Shown here: positions 18,786 to 30,309 of the stretch, one piece after another
Layout of the letters: each line of letters begins with the position of its first letter
How positions within the stretch are numbered: position 1 is the first letter of the stretch
Source: Yamagishiella unicocca
Taxonomy: Eukaryota; Chlorophyta; Chlorophyceae; Chlamydomonadales; Volvocaceae
Reading direction: 5' to 3'
Length of the DNA stretch: 64,000 nucleotides
NCBI GenBank assembly: GCA_003116995.1
Contig: BDSL01000108.1
Span: 1-64,000 of the forward strand
The notes under the pieces: model-generated
Seen by the model: the letters and a program-made list of their open reading frames with translations, nothing else
Told to the model about the DNA's origin: nothing
Database searches by the model: none
Program-made: the position numbers and the translations under genes

Positions 18786-21390
18786 CCTATGCGGTGCGAT
18801 GTGAGTTATGCGGTGCGGTGCCGCCTATGCGCCTATGCGGTGCGATGTCACCTATGTGGTGCAGTGTCGCCTATGTGCTTATGCGGTGCCATGTCACCTA
18901 TGTGGTGCGCTGCCGCCTATGCGCGTATGTGGTGCGATGTCACCTATGCGGTGCGGTGCTGCCTATGCGCGTATGCGGTGCGGTGCCGTTTGTGCTCCTA
19001 TGTGGTGCGATGTCACCTATGCGGTGCGGTGTTGCCTATGCGCCTATGCAGTGCGGTGCCGCTTATGCGCCTATGCGGTGCGACGTCAGCTATGCGGTGC
19101 GGTGCCGCCTATGTGCTTATGCGGTGTGGTGCCACGTATACGCCTATGCGGTGCGGTGCCGCCTATCCGCCTATGCGGTGCGAGGTTGCCTATGCGGTGC
19201 GGTGCCGCCTATGCGCCTATGCGGTGCGATGTGACCTATGCGGTGCGCTGCCGCCTATGTGGCTATGTGGTGTGGTGCCGCTTATGTGCCTATGTGGTGC
19301 AATGTCACTTATGCGGGGCCATCTACGTGCTTATGAGGTGCAGTGCTAGGTACGTGCTCGTGTAGTACCACGTACGCGCCTATGCGGTGCGACGTCAGCT
19401 ATGCGGTACGGTGCCGCCTATGTGCTTATGCGGTGTGGTGCCACGTATGTGGTGCGACGTCAGCTATGCGGTGTGCTGCCGCCTATGCGCCTATGCGGTG
19501 CGATGGCGCCTATGTGGTGCACTGCCGCCTATGCGCCTATGCGGTGCGGTGCCGCGTATGCGGTGCGACGTTTGCTATGCGGTGCGCTGCCGCCTATGCG
19601 CCTATGCGGTGCGATGTCAGCTATGCGGTGTATGCGCCTATGCGGTGTATGTGCCTATGCGGTGTGGTGCGCCTATGCAGTGTATGCGCCTATGCGGTGC
19701 GATGTCACCTATGCGGTGCGGTGCCGCCTATGCGCCTATGCGGTGCGGTGCCGCCTATGCGGTGCGACGTTAGCTATGCGCCTATGCGGTGCGATGTCAC
19801 CTATGCGGTGCGCTGCCGCCTATGTGCTTATGCGGTGTGGTGCCACGTATACGCCTATGCGGTGCGGTGCCGCCTATCCGCCTATGCGGTGCGATGTTGC
19901 GTATGCGGTGCGGTGCCGCCTATGCGCCTATGCGGTGCGATGCCGCTTATGTGCCTATGTGGTGCAATGTCACTTATGCGGGGCCATCTACGTGCTTATG
20001 AGGTGCAGTGCTAGGTACGTGCTCGTGTAGTAGCACGTACGCGCCTATGCGGTGCGACGTCAGCTATGCGGTGCGGTGCCGCCTATGTGCTTATGCGGTG
20101 TGGTGCCACGTATACGCCTATGCGGTGCGATGCTACCTATGTGGTGCGGTGCCACCTATGCGCGTATGCGGTGCGACGTGAGCTATGCGGTGTGGTGCCG
20201 CCCATGCGCCTATGCGGTGCGATGGCGCCTATGTGGTGCGCTGCCGCCTATGCGCCTATGCGGTGCGATGTCAGCTATGCGGTGTATGCGCCTATGCGGT
20301 GTATGTGCCTATGCGGTGTGGTGCGCCTATGCGGTGTATGTGCCTATGCGGTGCGATGTCACCTATGCGGTGCGGTGCCGCCTATGCGCCTATGCGGTGC
20401 GGTGCCGCCTATGCGGTGCGACGTTAGCTATGCGGTGTGCTGCCGCCTATGTGGCTATGTGGTGTGGTGCCGCTTATGTCATGCGCCTATGCGGTGTGAT
20501 GCAGTGCCTACGCACTACACGCACATAGGTACGCACTGTTGATGCCATGTACGCACCTATGTGGTGTGGTGTATGTGGGTGCTCGTGGGTGGTGCCTATG
20601 CGCCTATGCGGTGTGGTGCGGTGTGATGCGGCGCCGCCTACCCGCCTATGTGATGCGAGTGCTCATGGGTGCCTACGTAGTGTCACCTGGGTGCTGGCGG
20701 CGGATAGCAGTCGCCCAATTTGTGCTCTGATGCTGATACATCCTGCGCACATATGTTTAGGAGATATTAGAAAAGGAATAGTACTGAGTGTGTGCTCGCG
20801 CGAAGTTGCAGCCGCCTACTGCTGCTGGCCTATGTGCCTATGCAGTGTGGTGCCACGTATGCGCCTATGCGGTGCGATGTCACCTATGCGGTGCGGTGCC
20901 ACCTATGCGCCTATGCGGTGCGATGTTGCCTATGCGGTGTGGTGCCACCTATGCGCGTATGCGGTGCGACGTCAGCTATGCGGTGTGGTGCCACGTATGC
21001 GCCTATGCGGTGCGATGTCAGCTATGCGGTGCGGTGCCGCCTATGCGCCTATGCGGTGCGATGTCGCCTGTACAGTGCGGTGCCGCCTATGCGCCTATGC
21101 GGTGCGATGGCGCCTATGTGGTGCGCTGCCGCCTATGCACCTATGCGGTGTGGTGCCACGTATGTGCCTATGCGGTGTGATGCAGTGCCTACGCACTACA
21201 CGCAGAAAGGTACGCACTGCTGGTGCCACGTACGTACCTATGTGGTGCCACCTATTTATGCGGCTATGTGGGTGTGCGGCTATGCGCCTATGCGGTGCAG
21301 TGCCACCTACTGGTATGTGCCTATGCGGTGTGGTGCGGTGTGATGCGGCGCCGCCTACCCGCCTATGTGATGCGGGTGCTCATGGGTGTG
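18786..21390. repeat. 8+19-bp satellite array, block 3
   Basis: Interrupted at about 20,690-20,825 by a spacer with GATGCTGATACATCCTGCGC and GTTTAGGAGATATTAGAAAA that recurs near 17.3, 23.2, 25.0, 28.6, 32.7, 51.1 and 63.7 kb. The block contains TGAGGTGCAGTGCTAGGTAC markers at each sub-block end. Confidence 0.9.
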
Positions 21391-21439
21391 TGCGCGTGTG
21401 GTTGATGGCGTGCGCGAGGTTCCACTTGCCTTGTGCAGT

Positions 21440-22143
21440 GATGCTATCCACGGGGTGAAGAGGGTGTGTGCCTGGTGGGCGCTCTGATGCTGATAGGTTA
21501 TGCGGCTATGTGTCAGCTGGGCGCACGTCTGGTGGGTGTTCGGCTATGCTGTGCTGGGTGTTGGGCGGCTGCTCTTGGCCTATGAGGTATGTGCTGATGG
21601 GCTTTGGGCGTGTGCTGGGTGGGTGGCACTGTGTGTCTTTCTGCACTGGGTGTCAGCTGGGTGCGCGGCTGTTGGCTGCTGTGATGCTGATAGGTTGTGT
21701 GGCTATTCATTTATGGTGCATTGGAAAAGGAATGCCATCAATCAGCTCAGTGGGCGGGTGCTGGCACTGTGCTGCATGTGCCAGTGGGTCACACTGTGTG
21801 TCAAGTGGGCGCGCGCCTGGTGGGCGCTCTGATGCTGATAGGTTGTGCGGCCATTCATTTAGGGCGCATTGCAAAAGGAACGGCTTCAATTGGCACAGTG
21901 GGCGGCCGCTGGCGGGGGCTGCAAGGCGGCAGGCAGCAGGTGTCAGCTATGGGGCTATCGTGCTATCGGGCGTCAGCTATCAGGCGTCGGCTGTCAGTAT
22001 CAGGGATCGGGTATCGCTATCGCGCTGTCTTTTGCATCTGCGTGCCAAATGCAAAATGTGCGGTCGCCGGGTTTCGAACCGGCGACCTCTCGCTTTTTCG
22101 CGCAGGTGCATAGCGGCGGCGCGCAGGCGCTGCGCAGCTGCAT
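21440..22143. repeat. Long interspersed unit, copy 3, right end replaced
   Basis: B-box at about 22069-22079. The homology breaks after GCAGCTGCATGG, where a segment with ATATATATATGCATTAAGCT replaces the usual end. Confidence 0.88.
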
Positions 22144-22204
22144 GGTAACTTGGCATTGGCATAGCTACATATATATATGCATTAAGCTGAAAATTGCACC
22201 GTCT

Positions 22205-22280
22205 GCCATCTTCATACCTCCCGGGGGGAGGTAAGCACCTCCCGGGGGGAGGTAAGCACCTCCCGGGGGGAGGTAAGCCG
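22205..22280. repeat. Three tandem 21-bp palindromic repeats
   Basis: Three copies of ACCTCCCGGGGGGAGGTAAG. Each has inverted arms CCTCCC and GGGAGG around GGG, and ends in GAGGTAAG, which resembles a splice donor. Single or double copies occur at 22,415, 29,967, 37,866, 41,453, 48,912 and 60,565. Confidence 0.9.
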
Positions 22281-22650
22281 GCGACCTCTCGCTTCTTCGC
22301 GCAGGTGCATAGCGGCGCTGTGCAGGCGGCGCGCAGGGGCATGGCGCAATACTATGCGCAAGGCGCTATAAGCGCTGCGCCTAAAAAGGCTGCTCGCACA
22401 TTGGTCACCTTCATACCTCCCGGGGGGAGGTAAGCACCTCCCGGGGGGAGGTAAGCACAAGCTGCGCAGGGGCTGCTACCTCCCCCGCCGGGGCCAGGGG
22501 CAGGCATCATACATGCGGGCGGGCTGCAAGGGGCGTATACGCTTGCAGGCTTATTATGCTTGCAGGGCTATGCTTGCAGGGGTATACTTGCAGGCATATG
22601 CTTGGAGGCGGCGTCAGAGGCCCACGGGTCAGTGGCCCACGGGTCCGTAT
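22281..22650. repeat. Second partial right end of long unit and junction 3
   Basis: Restarts at CGGCGACCTCTCGCTTCTTC and runs to TTGGTCACCTTCATA, two more palindromes, then the 14-bp array (22,540-22,605) and a short 15-bp array. The long unit therefore has a spliced, partly duplicated end here. Confidence 0.85.
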
Positions 22651-25600
22651 GTGCTTATGCGGTGCGATGTCAGGTATGCGGTGCGCTGCCGCCTATGCGC
22701 CTATGCGGTGCGGTGCCGTTTATGTGCCTATGTGGTGTGATGTGACCTATGTGCCTAGGCGATGTCGCGTATGCGCCTATGCGGTGCGATGGCACCTATG
22801 CGGTGCGGTGCAGCCTATGTGCCTATGCGGTGCGATGTGAGCTATGCGGTGCGCTGCCGCCTATGCGCGTATGCGGTGTGGTGCCTATGTGGTGCGATGT
22901 CACCTATGCGGTGCGGTGCCGTGGCGCGTATGCGGTGCGCGTATGCAGTGCGGTGCCACGGGGTATGCAGTGCGGTGCTGGGGTGTGGTACCACGTATAC
23001 GCCTATGCGGTGCGATGTCACCTATGCGGTGCGGTGCCGCCTATGCGGTGCGATGTCAGCTATGTGGTGTATGCGGCTATGCGGTGTATGCGCCTATGCG
23101 GTGCGATGTCACCTATGCGGTGCGGTGCCGCCTATGCGCCTATGCGGTGCGGTGCCGCCTATGCGGTGCGACGCACTGCCGCCTATGCGGCTATCTACCT
23201 ACTGCTACTGGCTACTGAGGGCGTGTTTTGGAAGCTCGCAGCAGTCTGCCCACTATTCCAATTTGTGCTCTGATGCTGATGCATCTTGCGCACATACGTT
23301 TAGGAGATCCGCTGACTGAGTGTGTGCTTGCGCCAAGTTGCAGCCACTTACTGCTGCTGGCCTATGCGCCTATGCGGTGTGGTGCCACGTCTACGCCTAT
23401 GCGGTGCGGTGCCGCCTATGCGCCTATGCGGTGCGATGTTGCCTATGCGGTGCGGTGCCGCTTATGCGCCTATGCGGTGCGATGTCACCTATGCGGTGCG
23501 CTGCCGCCTATGTGGCTATGTGGTGTGGTGCCGCTTATGTGCCTATGTGGTGCAATGTCACTTATGCGGGGCCATCTACGTGCTTATGAGGTGCAGTGCT
23601 AGGTACGCGGTCGTGTAGTACCACGTACGCGCCTATGCGGTGCGATGTCACCTATGCGGTGCGGTGCCAGCTATGCGCGTATGCGGTGCGACGTCAGCTA
23701 TGCGGTGTGGTGCGCCTATGCGGTGTATGTGCCTATGCGGTGCGATGTCAGGTATGTGGTGTATGCGCCTATGCGGTGTATGCGCCTATGCGGTGCGATG
23801 TCACCTATGCGGTGCGGTGCCGCCTATGCGCCTATGCGGTGCGGTGCCGCCTATGCGGTGCGACGTTAGCTATGCGCCTATGCGGTGCGATGTCACCTAT
23901 GCGGTGCGCTCCCGCCTATGTGGCTATGTGGTGTGGTGCCGCTTATGTGCTTATGTGGTGCAATGTCACTTATGCGGCGCCATCTACGTGCTTATGAGGT
24001 GAAGTGCTAGGTACGTGCTCGTGTAGTACCACGTACGTGCCTATGCGGTGCGATGTCACCTATGCGGTGCGGTGCCACCTATGCGCGTATGCGGTGCGAC
24101 GTCAGCTATGCGGTGTGGTGCCGCCTATGCGCCTATGCGGTGCGATGGCGCCTATGTGGTGCACTGCCGCCTATGCGTCTATGCGGTGCGATGGCGCCTA
24201 TGTGGTGCACTGCCGCCTATGCGCCTATGCGGTGCGGTGCCGCCTATGCGGTGCGACGTTTGCTATGTGGTGCACTGGGCCCACGGGTTGGTGGCCCATG
24301 GGGCGGAGGCTCACGGGTTGGTGGCCCACGGGTCGGAGGCCCACGGGTTAGGGGTGGAGACCCACGGTGCGTATGTGCTTATGCGGTGCGATGTCAGGTA
24401 TGCGGTGCGCTGCCGCCTATGCGCCTATGCGGTGCGGTGCCGTTTATGCGCCTATGTGGTGTGATGTGACCTATGTGCCTAGGCGATGTCGCGTATGCGC
24501 CTATGCGGTGCGATGGCACCTATGCGGTGCGGTGCAGCCTATGTGCCTATGCGGTGCGATGTCAGCTATGCGGTGCGCTGCCGCCTATGCGCGTATGCGG
24601 TGTGGTGCCTATGTGGTGCGATGTCAGCTATGTGGTGCAGTGCTACTTATCTACGTGCTTATCAGGTGCAGTGCTAGGTACGTGCTTATGTAGTACCACA
24701 TACGCACCTATGTGGAGCCACGTGGCGCGGGTGGCGCGTATGCGGTGCGCGTATGCAGTGCGGTGCCACGGGGTATGCGGTGCGGTGCTGGGGTGTGGTA
24801 CCACGTATACGCCTATGCGGTGCGATGTCACCTATGCGGTGCGGTGCCGCCTATGCGGTGCGATGTCAGCTATGTGGTGTATGCGCCTATGCGGTGTATG
24901 CGCCTATGCGGTGCGATGTCACCTATGCGGTGCGGTGCCGCCTATGCGCCTATGCGGTGCGGTGCCGCCTATGCGGTGCGACGCACTGCCGCCTATGCGC
25001 CGATGTACCTACTGCTACTGGCTACTGAGGGCGTGTTTTGGAAGCTCGCAGCAGTCTGCCCACTATTCCAATTTGTGCTCTGATGCTGATACATCTTGCG
25101 CACATACGTTTAGGAGATCCGCTCACTGAGTGTGTGCTCGCGCCAAGTTGCAGCCACTTACTGCTGCTGGCCTATGCGCCTATGCGGTGTGGTGCCACGT
25201 ATACGCCTATGCGGTGCGGTGCCGCCTATGCGCCTATGCGGTGCGATGTTGCCTATGCGGTGCGGTGCCGCTTATGCGCCTATGCGGTGCGATGTCACCT
25301 ATGCGGTGCGCTGCCGCCTATGTGGCTATGTGGTGTGGTGCCGCTTATGTGCCTATGTGGTGCAATGTCACTTATGCGGGGCCATCTACGTGCTTATGAG
25401 GTGCAGTGCTAGGTACGCGCTCGTGTAGTACCACGTACGTGCCTATGCGGTGCGATGTCACCTATGCGGTGCGGTGCCACCTATGCGCGTATGCGGTGCG
25501 ACGTCAGCTATGCCGTGTGGTGCCGCCTATGCGCCTATGCGGTGCGATGGCGCCTATGTGGTGCACTGCCGCCTATGCGCCTATGCGGTGCGATGGCGCC

Positions 25601-25863
25601 TATGTGGTGCACTGCCGCCTATGCGCCTATGCGGTGCGGTGCCGCCTATGCGGTGCGACGTTTGCTATGCGGTGCGCTGCCGCCTATGTGCCTATGCGAC
25701 GTATGCGGTGCGACGTCAGCTATGCGGTGTGGTGCCACGTATGTGCCTATGCGGTGCGATGTCAGCTATGCGGTGCGCTGCCGCCTATGCGCGTATGCGG
25801 TGCGATAGCGCCTATGTGGTGCGCTGCCGCCTATGTGCCTATGCGACGTATGCGGTGCGACGT
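22651..25863. repeat. 8+19-bp satellite array, block 4
   Basis: Includes an isolated 15-bp array at 24,278-24,365 and the TACTGCTACTGGCTACTGAG spacer twice (about 23,200 and 25,010). The stretches 22.66-23.6 kb and 24.37-25.4 kb are near-copies of each other. Confidence 0.9.
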
Positions 25864-26466
25864 CGCTGATGCTGATAGGTTGTGTGGCTATTCATTTATG
25901 GTGCATTGGAAAAGGAATGGCATCAATCAGCTCAGTGGGCGGGTGCTGGCACTGTGCTGCATGTGCCAGTGGGTCACACTGTGTGTCAAGTGGGCGCGCG
26001 CCTGGTGGGCGCTCTGATGCTGATAGGTTGTGCGGCCATTCATTTAGGGCGCATTGCAAAAGGAATGGCTTCAATTGGCACAGTGGGCGGCCGCTGGCGG
26101 GGGCTGCAAGGCGGCAGGCAGCAGGTGTCAGCTATGGGGCTATCGTGCTATCGGGCGTCACCTATCAGGCGTCGGCTATCAGCATCAGGCGTCGGCTATC
26201 GCTATCAGGCATCGGCTATCGCTATCGCGCCGTCTTTTGCATCTGCGTGCCAAATGCAAAAAGTGCGGTCGCCGGGTTTCGAACCGGCGACCTCTCGCTT
26301 TTTCGCGCAGGTGCATAGCGGCGCCGCGCAGGCGCTGCGCAGCGGCATGGCGCAGTGCTATGCGCAAGGCTACATAAGCGCTGCGCCTAAAAAGGCTGCT
26401 GCCCTATTGGTCACCTTCATAAGGCCACTGTAACGCGGTCTCTCTCTCTCTCTGGTCACCTTCATA
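25864..26466. repeat. Long interspersed unit, copy 4
   Basis: Starts directly at GCTGATGCTGATAGGTTGTG; B-box at about 26275-26285. Its landing site is occupied by a 32-bp LINE tail (separate entry). Confidence 0.9.
26422..26453 (+). mobile_element. 32-bp LINE 3'-end insertion with 13-bp target duplication
   Basis: GGCCACTGTAACGCGGTCTC plus a TC run, matching the extreme 3' end of the LINE at 60,520-60,550. Flanked by GGTCACCTTCATA at 26409-26421 and 26454-26466. An extreme 5' truncation that pins down the LINE 3' end. Confidence 0.88.
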
Positions 26467-26469
26467 CAA

Positions 26470-26751
26470 GCTGCGCAGGGGCTGCGCGAGTGGGCTTACC
26501 TCCCCCGCCGGGGCCGGGGGCAGCCGTCACATGCGGGCGGGCCGCAATGGGCGTACGCTTGCAGGCCTATGCTTGCAGGGGTATGCTTGCAGGGCTATGC
26601 TTGCAGGGCTATGCTTGCAGGAGTACGCCCATGGGTCGGAGGCCCACGGGTCAGTGGCCGACGGGTCGGAGGCCTAGGGGTCAGTGGCCCACGGGTCGGA
26701 GGCGGACGGGTCGGAGGCCCACGGGTCGGAGGCCCACGGGTCGGAGGCGTA
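26470..26751. repeat. Junction 4: GC-rich block, 14-bp array, 15-bp array
   Basis: 14-bp repeats at about 26,556-26,630, 15-bp repeats at about 26,632-26,751. Confidence 0.9.
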
Positions 26752-29160
26752 TGCGGCGCGATGTCAGTTATGCGGTGCAGTGCCGCCTATGCGCCTATGC
26801 GGTGTGATGTCACCTATGTGGTGCGCTGCCGCCTATGAGCCTATGTGGTGCGATGTCACCTATGCGGTGCGGTGCTGCCTATGTGCTTGCTGGGTTATGA
26901 GAATGGTGAGGGATTGTGTGATGAAATATGGCCTATGCGGTGCGATGGCACCTATGCGGTGCGGTGCCGCCTATGTGCCTATGCGGTGCGATGTCAGCTA
27001 TGCGGTGCGCTGCCGCCTATGCGCGTATGCGGTGCGGTGCCTATGTGGTGCGATGTCACCTATGTGGTGCAGTGGTAGTTATGTGCTTATGTAGTGCGGT
27101 GCCATCTACGTGCTTATCAGGTGCAGTGCTAGGTATAGGTACGTGCTTATGTAGTACGACATACGCACCTATGTGGAGCCACGTGGCGCTGAAGTGCGAT
27201 GGGTGGCGCGTATGCGGTGCGATGTTGCCTATGCGCCTATGCAGTGCGGTGCCGCTTATGCGCCTATGCGGTGCGACGTCAGCTATGCGGTGCGGTGCCG
27301 CCTATGTGCTTATGCGGTGTGGTGCCACGTATACGCCTATGCGGTGCGGTGCCGCCTATCCGCCTATGCGGTGCGATGTTGCCTATGCGGTGCGGTGCCG
27401 CCTATGCGCCTATGCGGTGCGATGTCACCTATGCGGTGCGCTGCCGCCTATGTGGCTATGAGGTGTGGTGCCGCTTATGTGGCAATGTGGTGCAATGTCA
27501 CTTATGCGGGGCCATCTACGTGCTTATGAGGTGCCGCCTATGTGCTTATGCGGTGTGGTGCCACGTATACGCCTATGCGGTGCGATGCTACCTATGTGGT
27601 GCGGTGCCACCTATGCGCGTATGCGGTGCGACGTCAGCTATGCGGTGTGGTGCCGCCTATGCGGCTATGCGGTGCGATGGCGCCTATGTGGTGCACTGCC
27701 GCCTATGCGCCTATGCGGTGCGGTGCCGCCTATGCGGTGCGAGGTTTGCTATGCGGTGCGCTGCCGCCTATGCGCCTATGCGGTGCGATGTCAGCTATGC
27801 GGTGTATGCGCCTATGCGGTGTATGCGCCTATGCGGTGTGGTGCGCCTATGCGGTGTATGCGCCTATGCGGTGCGATGTCACCTATGCGGTGTGGTGCCG
27901 CCTATGCGCCTATGCGGTGCGGTGCCGCCTATGCGGTGCGACGTTAGCTATGCGCCTATGCGGTGCGATGTCACCTATGCGGTGCGCTGCCGCCTATGTG
28001 GCTATGTGGTGTGGTGCCGCTTATGTGCTTATGTGGTGCAATGTCACTTATGCGGGGCCATCTACGTGCTTATGAGGTGCGGTGCTAGGTACGTGCTCGT
28101 GTAGTACCACGTACGCGCCTATGCGGTGCGATGTCACCTATGCGGTGCGGTGCCACCTATGCGCGTATGCGGTGCGACGTCAGCTATGCGGTGTGGTGCC
28201 GCCTATGCGCGTATGCGGTGCGATGGCGCCTATGTGGTGCACTGCCGCCTATGCGCCTATGCGGTGCGGTGCCGCCTATGCGGTGCGACGTTTGCTATGC
28301 GGTGCGCTGCCGCCTATGTGCCTATGCGGTGTGGTGCTACGTATGCGCCTATGCGGTGCATCATGCGCCTATGCGGTGTGATGCAGTGCCTACGCACTAC
28401 ACGCACATAGGTACGCACTGTTGATGCCACGTACGCACCTATGTGGTGCCACTTATTAATGTGCGTATGTGGGTGCTCGTGGGTGGTGCCTATGCGCCTA
28501 TGCGGTGTGGTGCGGTGTGATGCGGTGCCGCCTACCCGCGTATGTGATGCGGGTGCTCATGGGTGCCTACGTAGTGTCACCTGGGTGCTGCTAGATGCTA
28601 GCTATCTACTGCTACTGGCTACTGAGGGCGTGTTTGCGCACATACGTTTAGGAGATATTAGAAAAGGAATAGTACGAACCCGCTCACTGAGCGTGTGCTC
28701 GCGCCAAGTTGCAGCCACCTACTGCTGCTGGCCTATGTGCCTATGCGGTGTGGTGCCATGTATGCGCCTATGCGGTGCGATGCTACCTATGCGGTGCGGT
28801 GCGACGTCAGCTATGCGGTGTGGTGCCACGTATGCGCCTATGCGCCTATGCGGTGCAGTGCCACCTACTGGTATGTGCCTATGCGGTGTGGTGCTACGTA
28901 TGCGCCTATGCGGTGCGTCATGCGTCTATGTGGTGTCATGCGGTGCCTACGCACTGTTGGTGCCACATACGCACCTATGTGGTGCCACCTATTAATGTGC
29001 GTATGTGGGTATATGTGCCACGTATACGCCTATGCGGTGCGATGCTACCTATGTGGTGCGGTGCCACCTATGCGCGTATGCGGTGCGGTGCCGCCTATGC
29101 GCCTATGCGGTGCGATGGCGCCTATGTGGTGCGCTGCCGCCTATGCACCTATGCGGTCTG
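26752..29160. repeat. 8+19-bp satellite array, block 5
   Basis: About 27,173-29,100 is near-identical to 31,342-33,220 (offset 4,169 bp, then about 4,131 bp after an internal length change). No gene supported. Confidence 0.92.
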
Positions 29161-29164
29161 GTTG

Positions 29165-29967
29165 GTGCGCGGCTGTTGGCTGCTGTGATGCTGATAGGTT
29201 GTGTGGCTATTCATTTATGGTGCATTGGAAAAGGAATGGCATCAATCAGCTCAGTGGGCGGGTGCTGGCACTGTGCTGCATGTGCCAGTGGGTCACACTG
29301 TGTGTCAAGTGGGCGCCGCCTATGCGCCTATGCGGTGCGATGGCGCGTATGTGGTGCGCTGCCGCCTATGCACCTATGCGGTGTGGTTGGTGCGCGGCTG
29401 TTGGCTGCTGTGATGCTGATAGGTTGTGTGGCTATTCATTTATGGTGCATTGGAAAAGGAATGGCATCAATCAGCTCAGTGGGCGGGTGCTGGCACTGTG
29501 CTGCATGTGCCAGTGGGTCACACTGTGTGTCAAGTGGGCGCGCGCGTGGTGGGCGCTCTGATGCTGATAGGTTGTGCGGCCATTCATTTAGGGCGCATTG
29601 CAAAAGGAATGGCTTCAATTGGCATAGTGGGCGGCCGCTGGCGGGGGCTGCAAGGCGGCAGGCAGCAGGTGTCAGCTATGTGGGGCTATCGTGCTATCGG
29701 GCGTCACCTATCAGGCGTCGGCTATCAGTATCAGGCGTCGGCTATCGCTATCAGGCATTGCCTATCGCTATCGCGCTATCTTTTGCATCTGCGCGCGAAA
29801 TGCAAAAATTGCGGCCGCCGGGTTTCGAACCGGCGACCTCTCGCTTTTTCGCACAGGTGCATAGCGGCGCCGCGCAGGCGCTGCGCAGGGGCATGGCGCA
29901 ATACTATGCGCAAGGCGCTATAAGCGCTGCGCCTAAAAAGGCTGCTCCCACATTGGTCACCTTCATA
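29165..29967. repeat. Long interspersed unit, copy 5, with nested partial copy
   Basis: A first partial copy (29,165-29,312) stops at GTGTCAAGTGGGCG, then a short satellite insert, then the complete copy from about 29,388. B-box at about 29,821-29,831. Confidence 0.9.
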
Positions 29968-30309
29968 CCTCCCGGGGGGAGGTAAGCACAAGCTGCGCAG
30001 GGGCTGCGCGAGTGGGCTTACCTCCCCCGCCGGGGCCGGGGGCAGCCGTCACATGCGGGCGGGCCGCAATGGGCGTACGCTTGCAGGCCTATGCTTGCAG
30101 GGGTATGCTTGCAGGGCTATGCTTGCAGGGCTATGCTTGCAGAGGTATGCTTGCAGAGCTATGCTTGCAGGGCTATGCTTGCAGGAGTACGCCCATGGGT
30201 CGGAGGCCCACGGGTCAGTGGCCGACGGGTCGGAGGCCCACGGGTCAGTGGCCCACGGGTCGGAGGCCCACGGGTGGGAGGCCCACGGGTCGGAGGTGTC
30301 GCACGGGTG
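29968..30309. repeat. Junction 5: palindrome, GC-rich block, 14-bp array, 15-bp array
   Basis: 14-bp repeats about 30,074-30,190; 15-bp repeats about 30,192-30,309. Confidence 0.9.
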
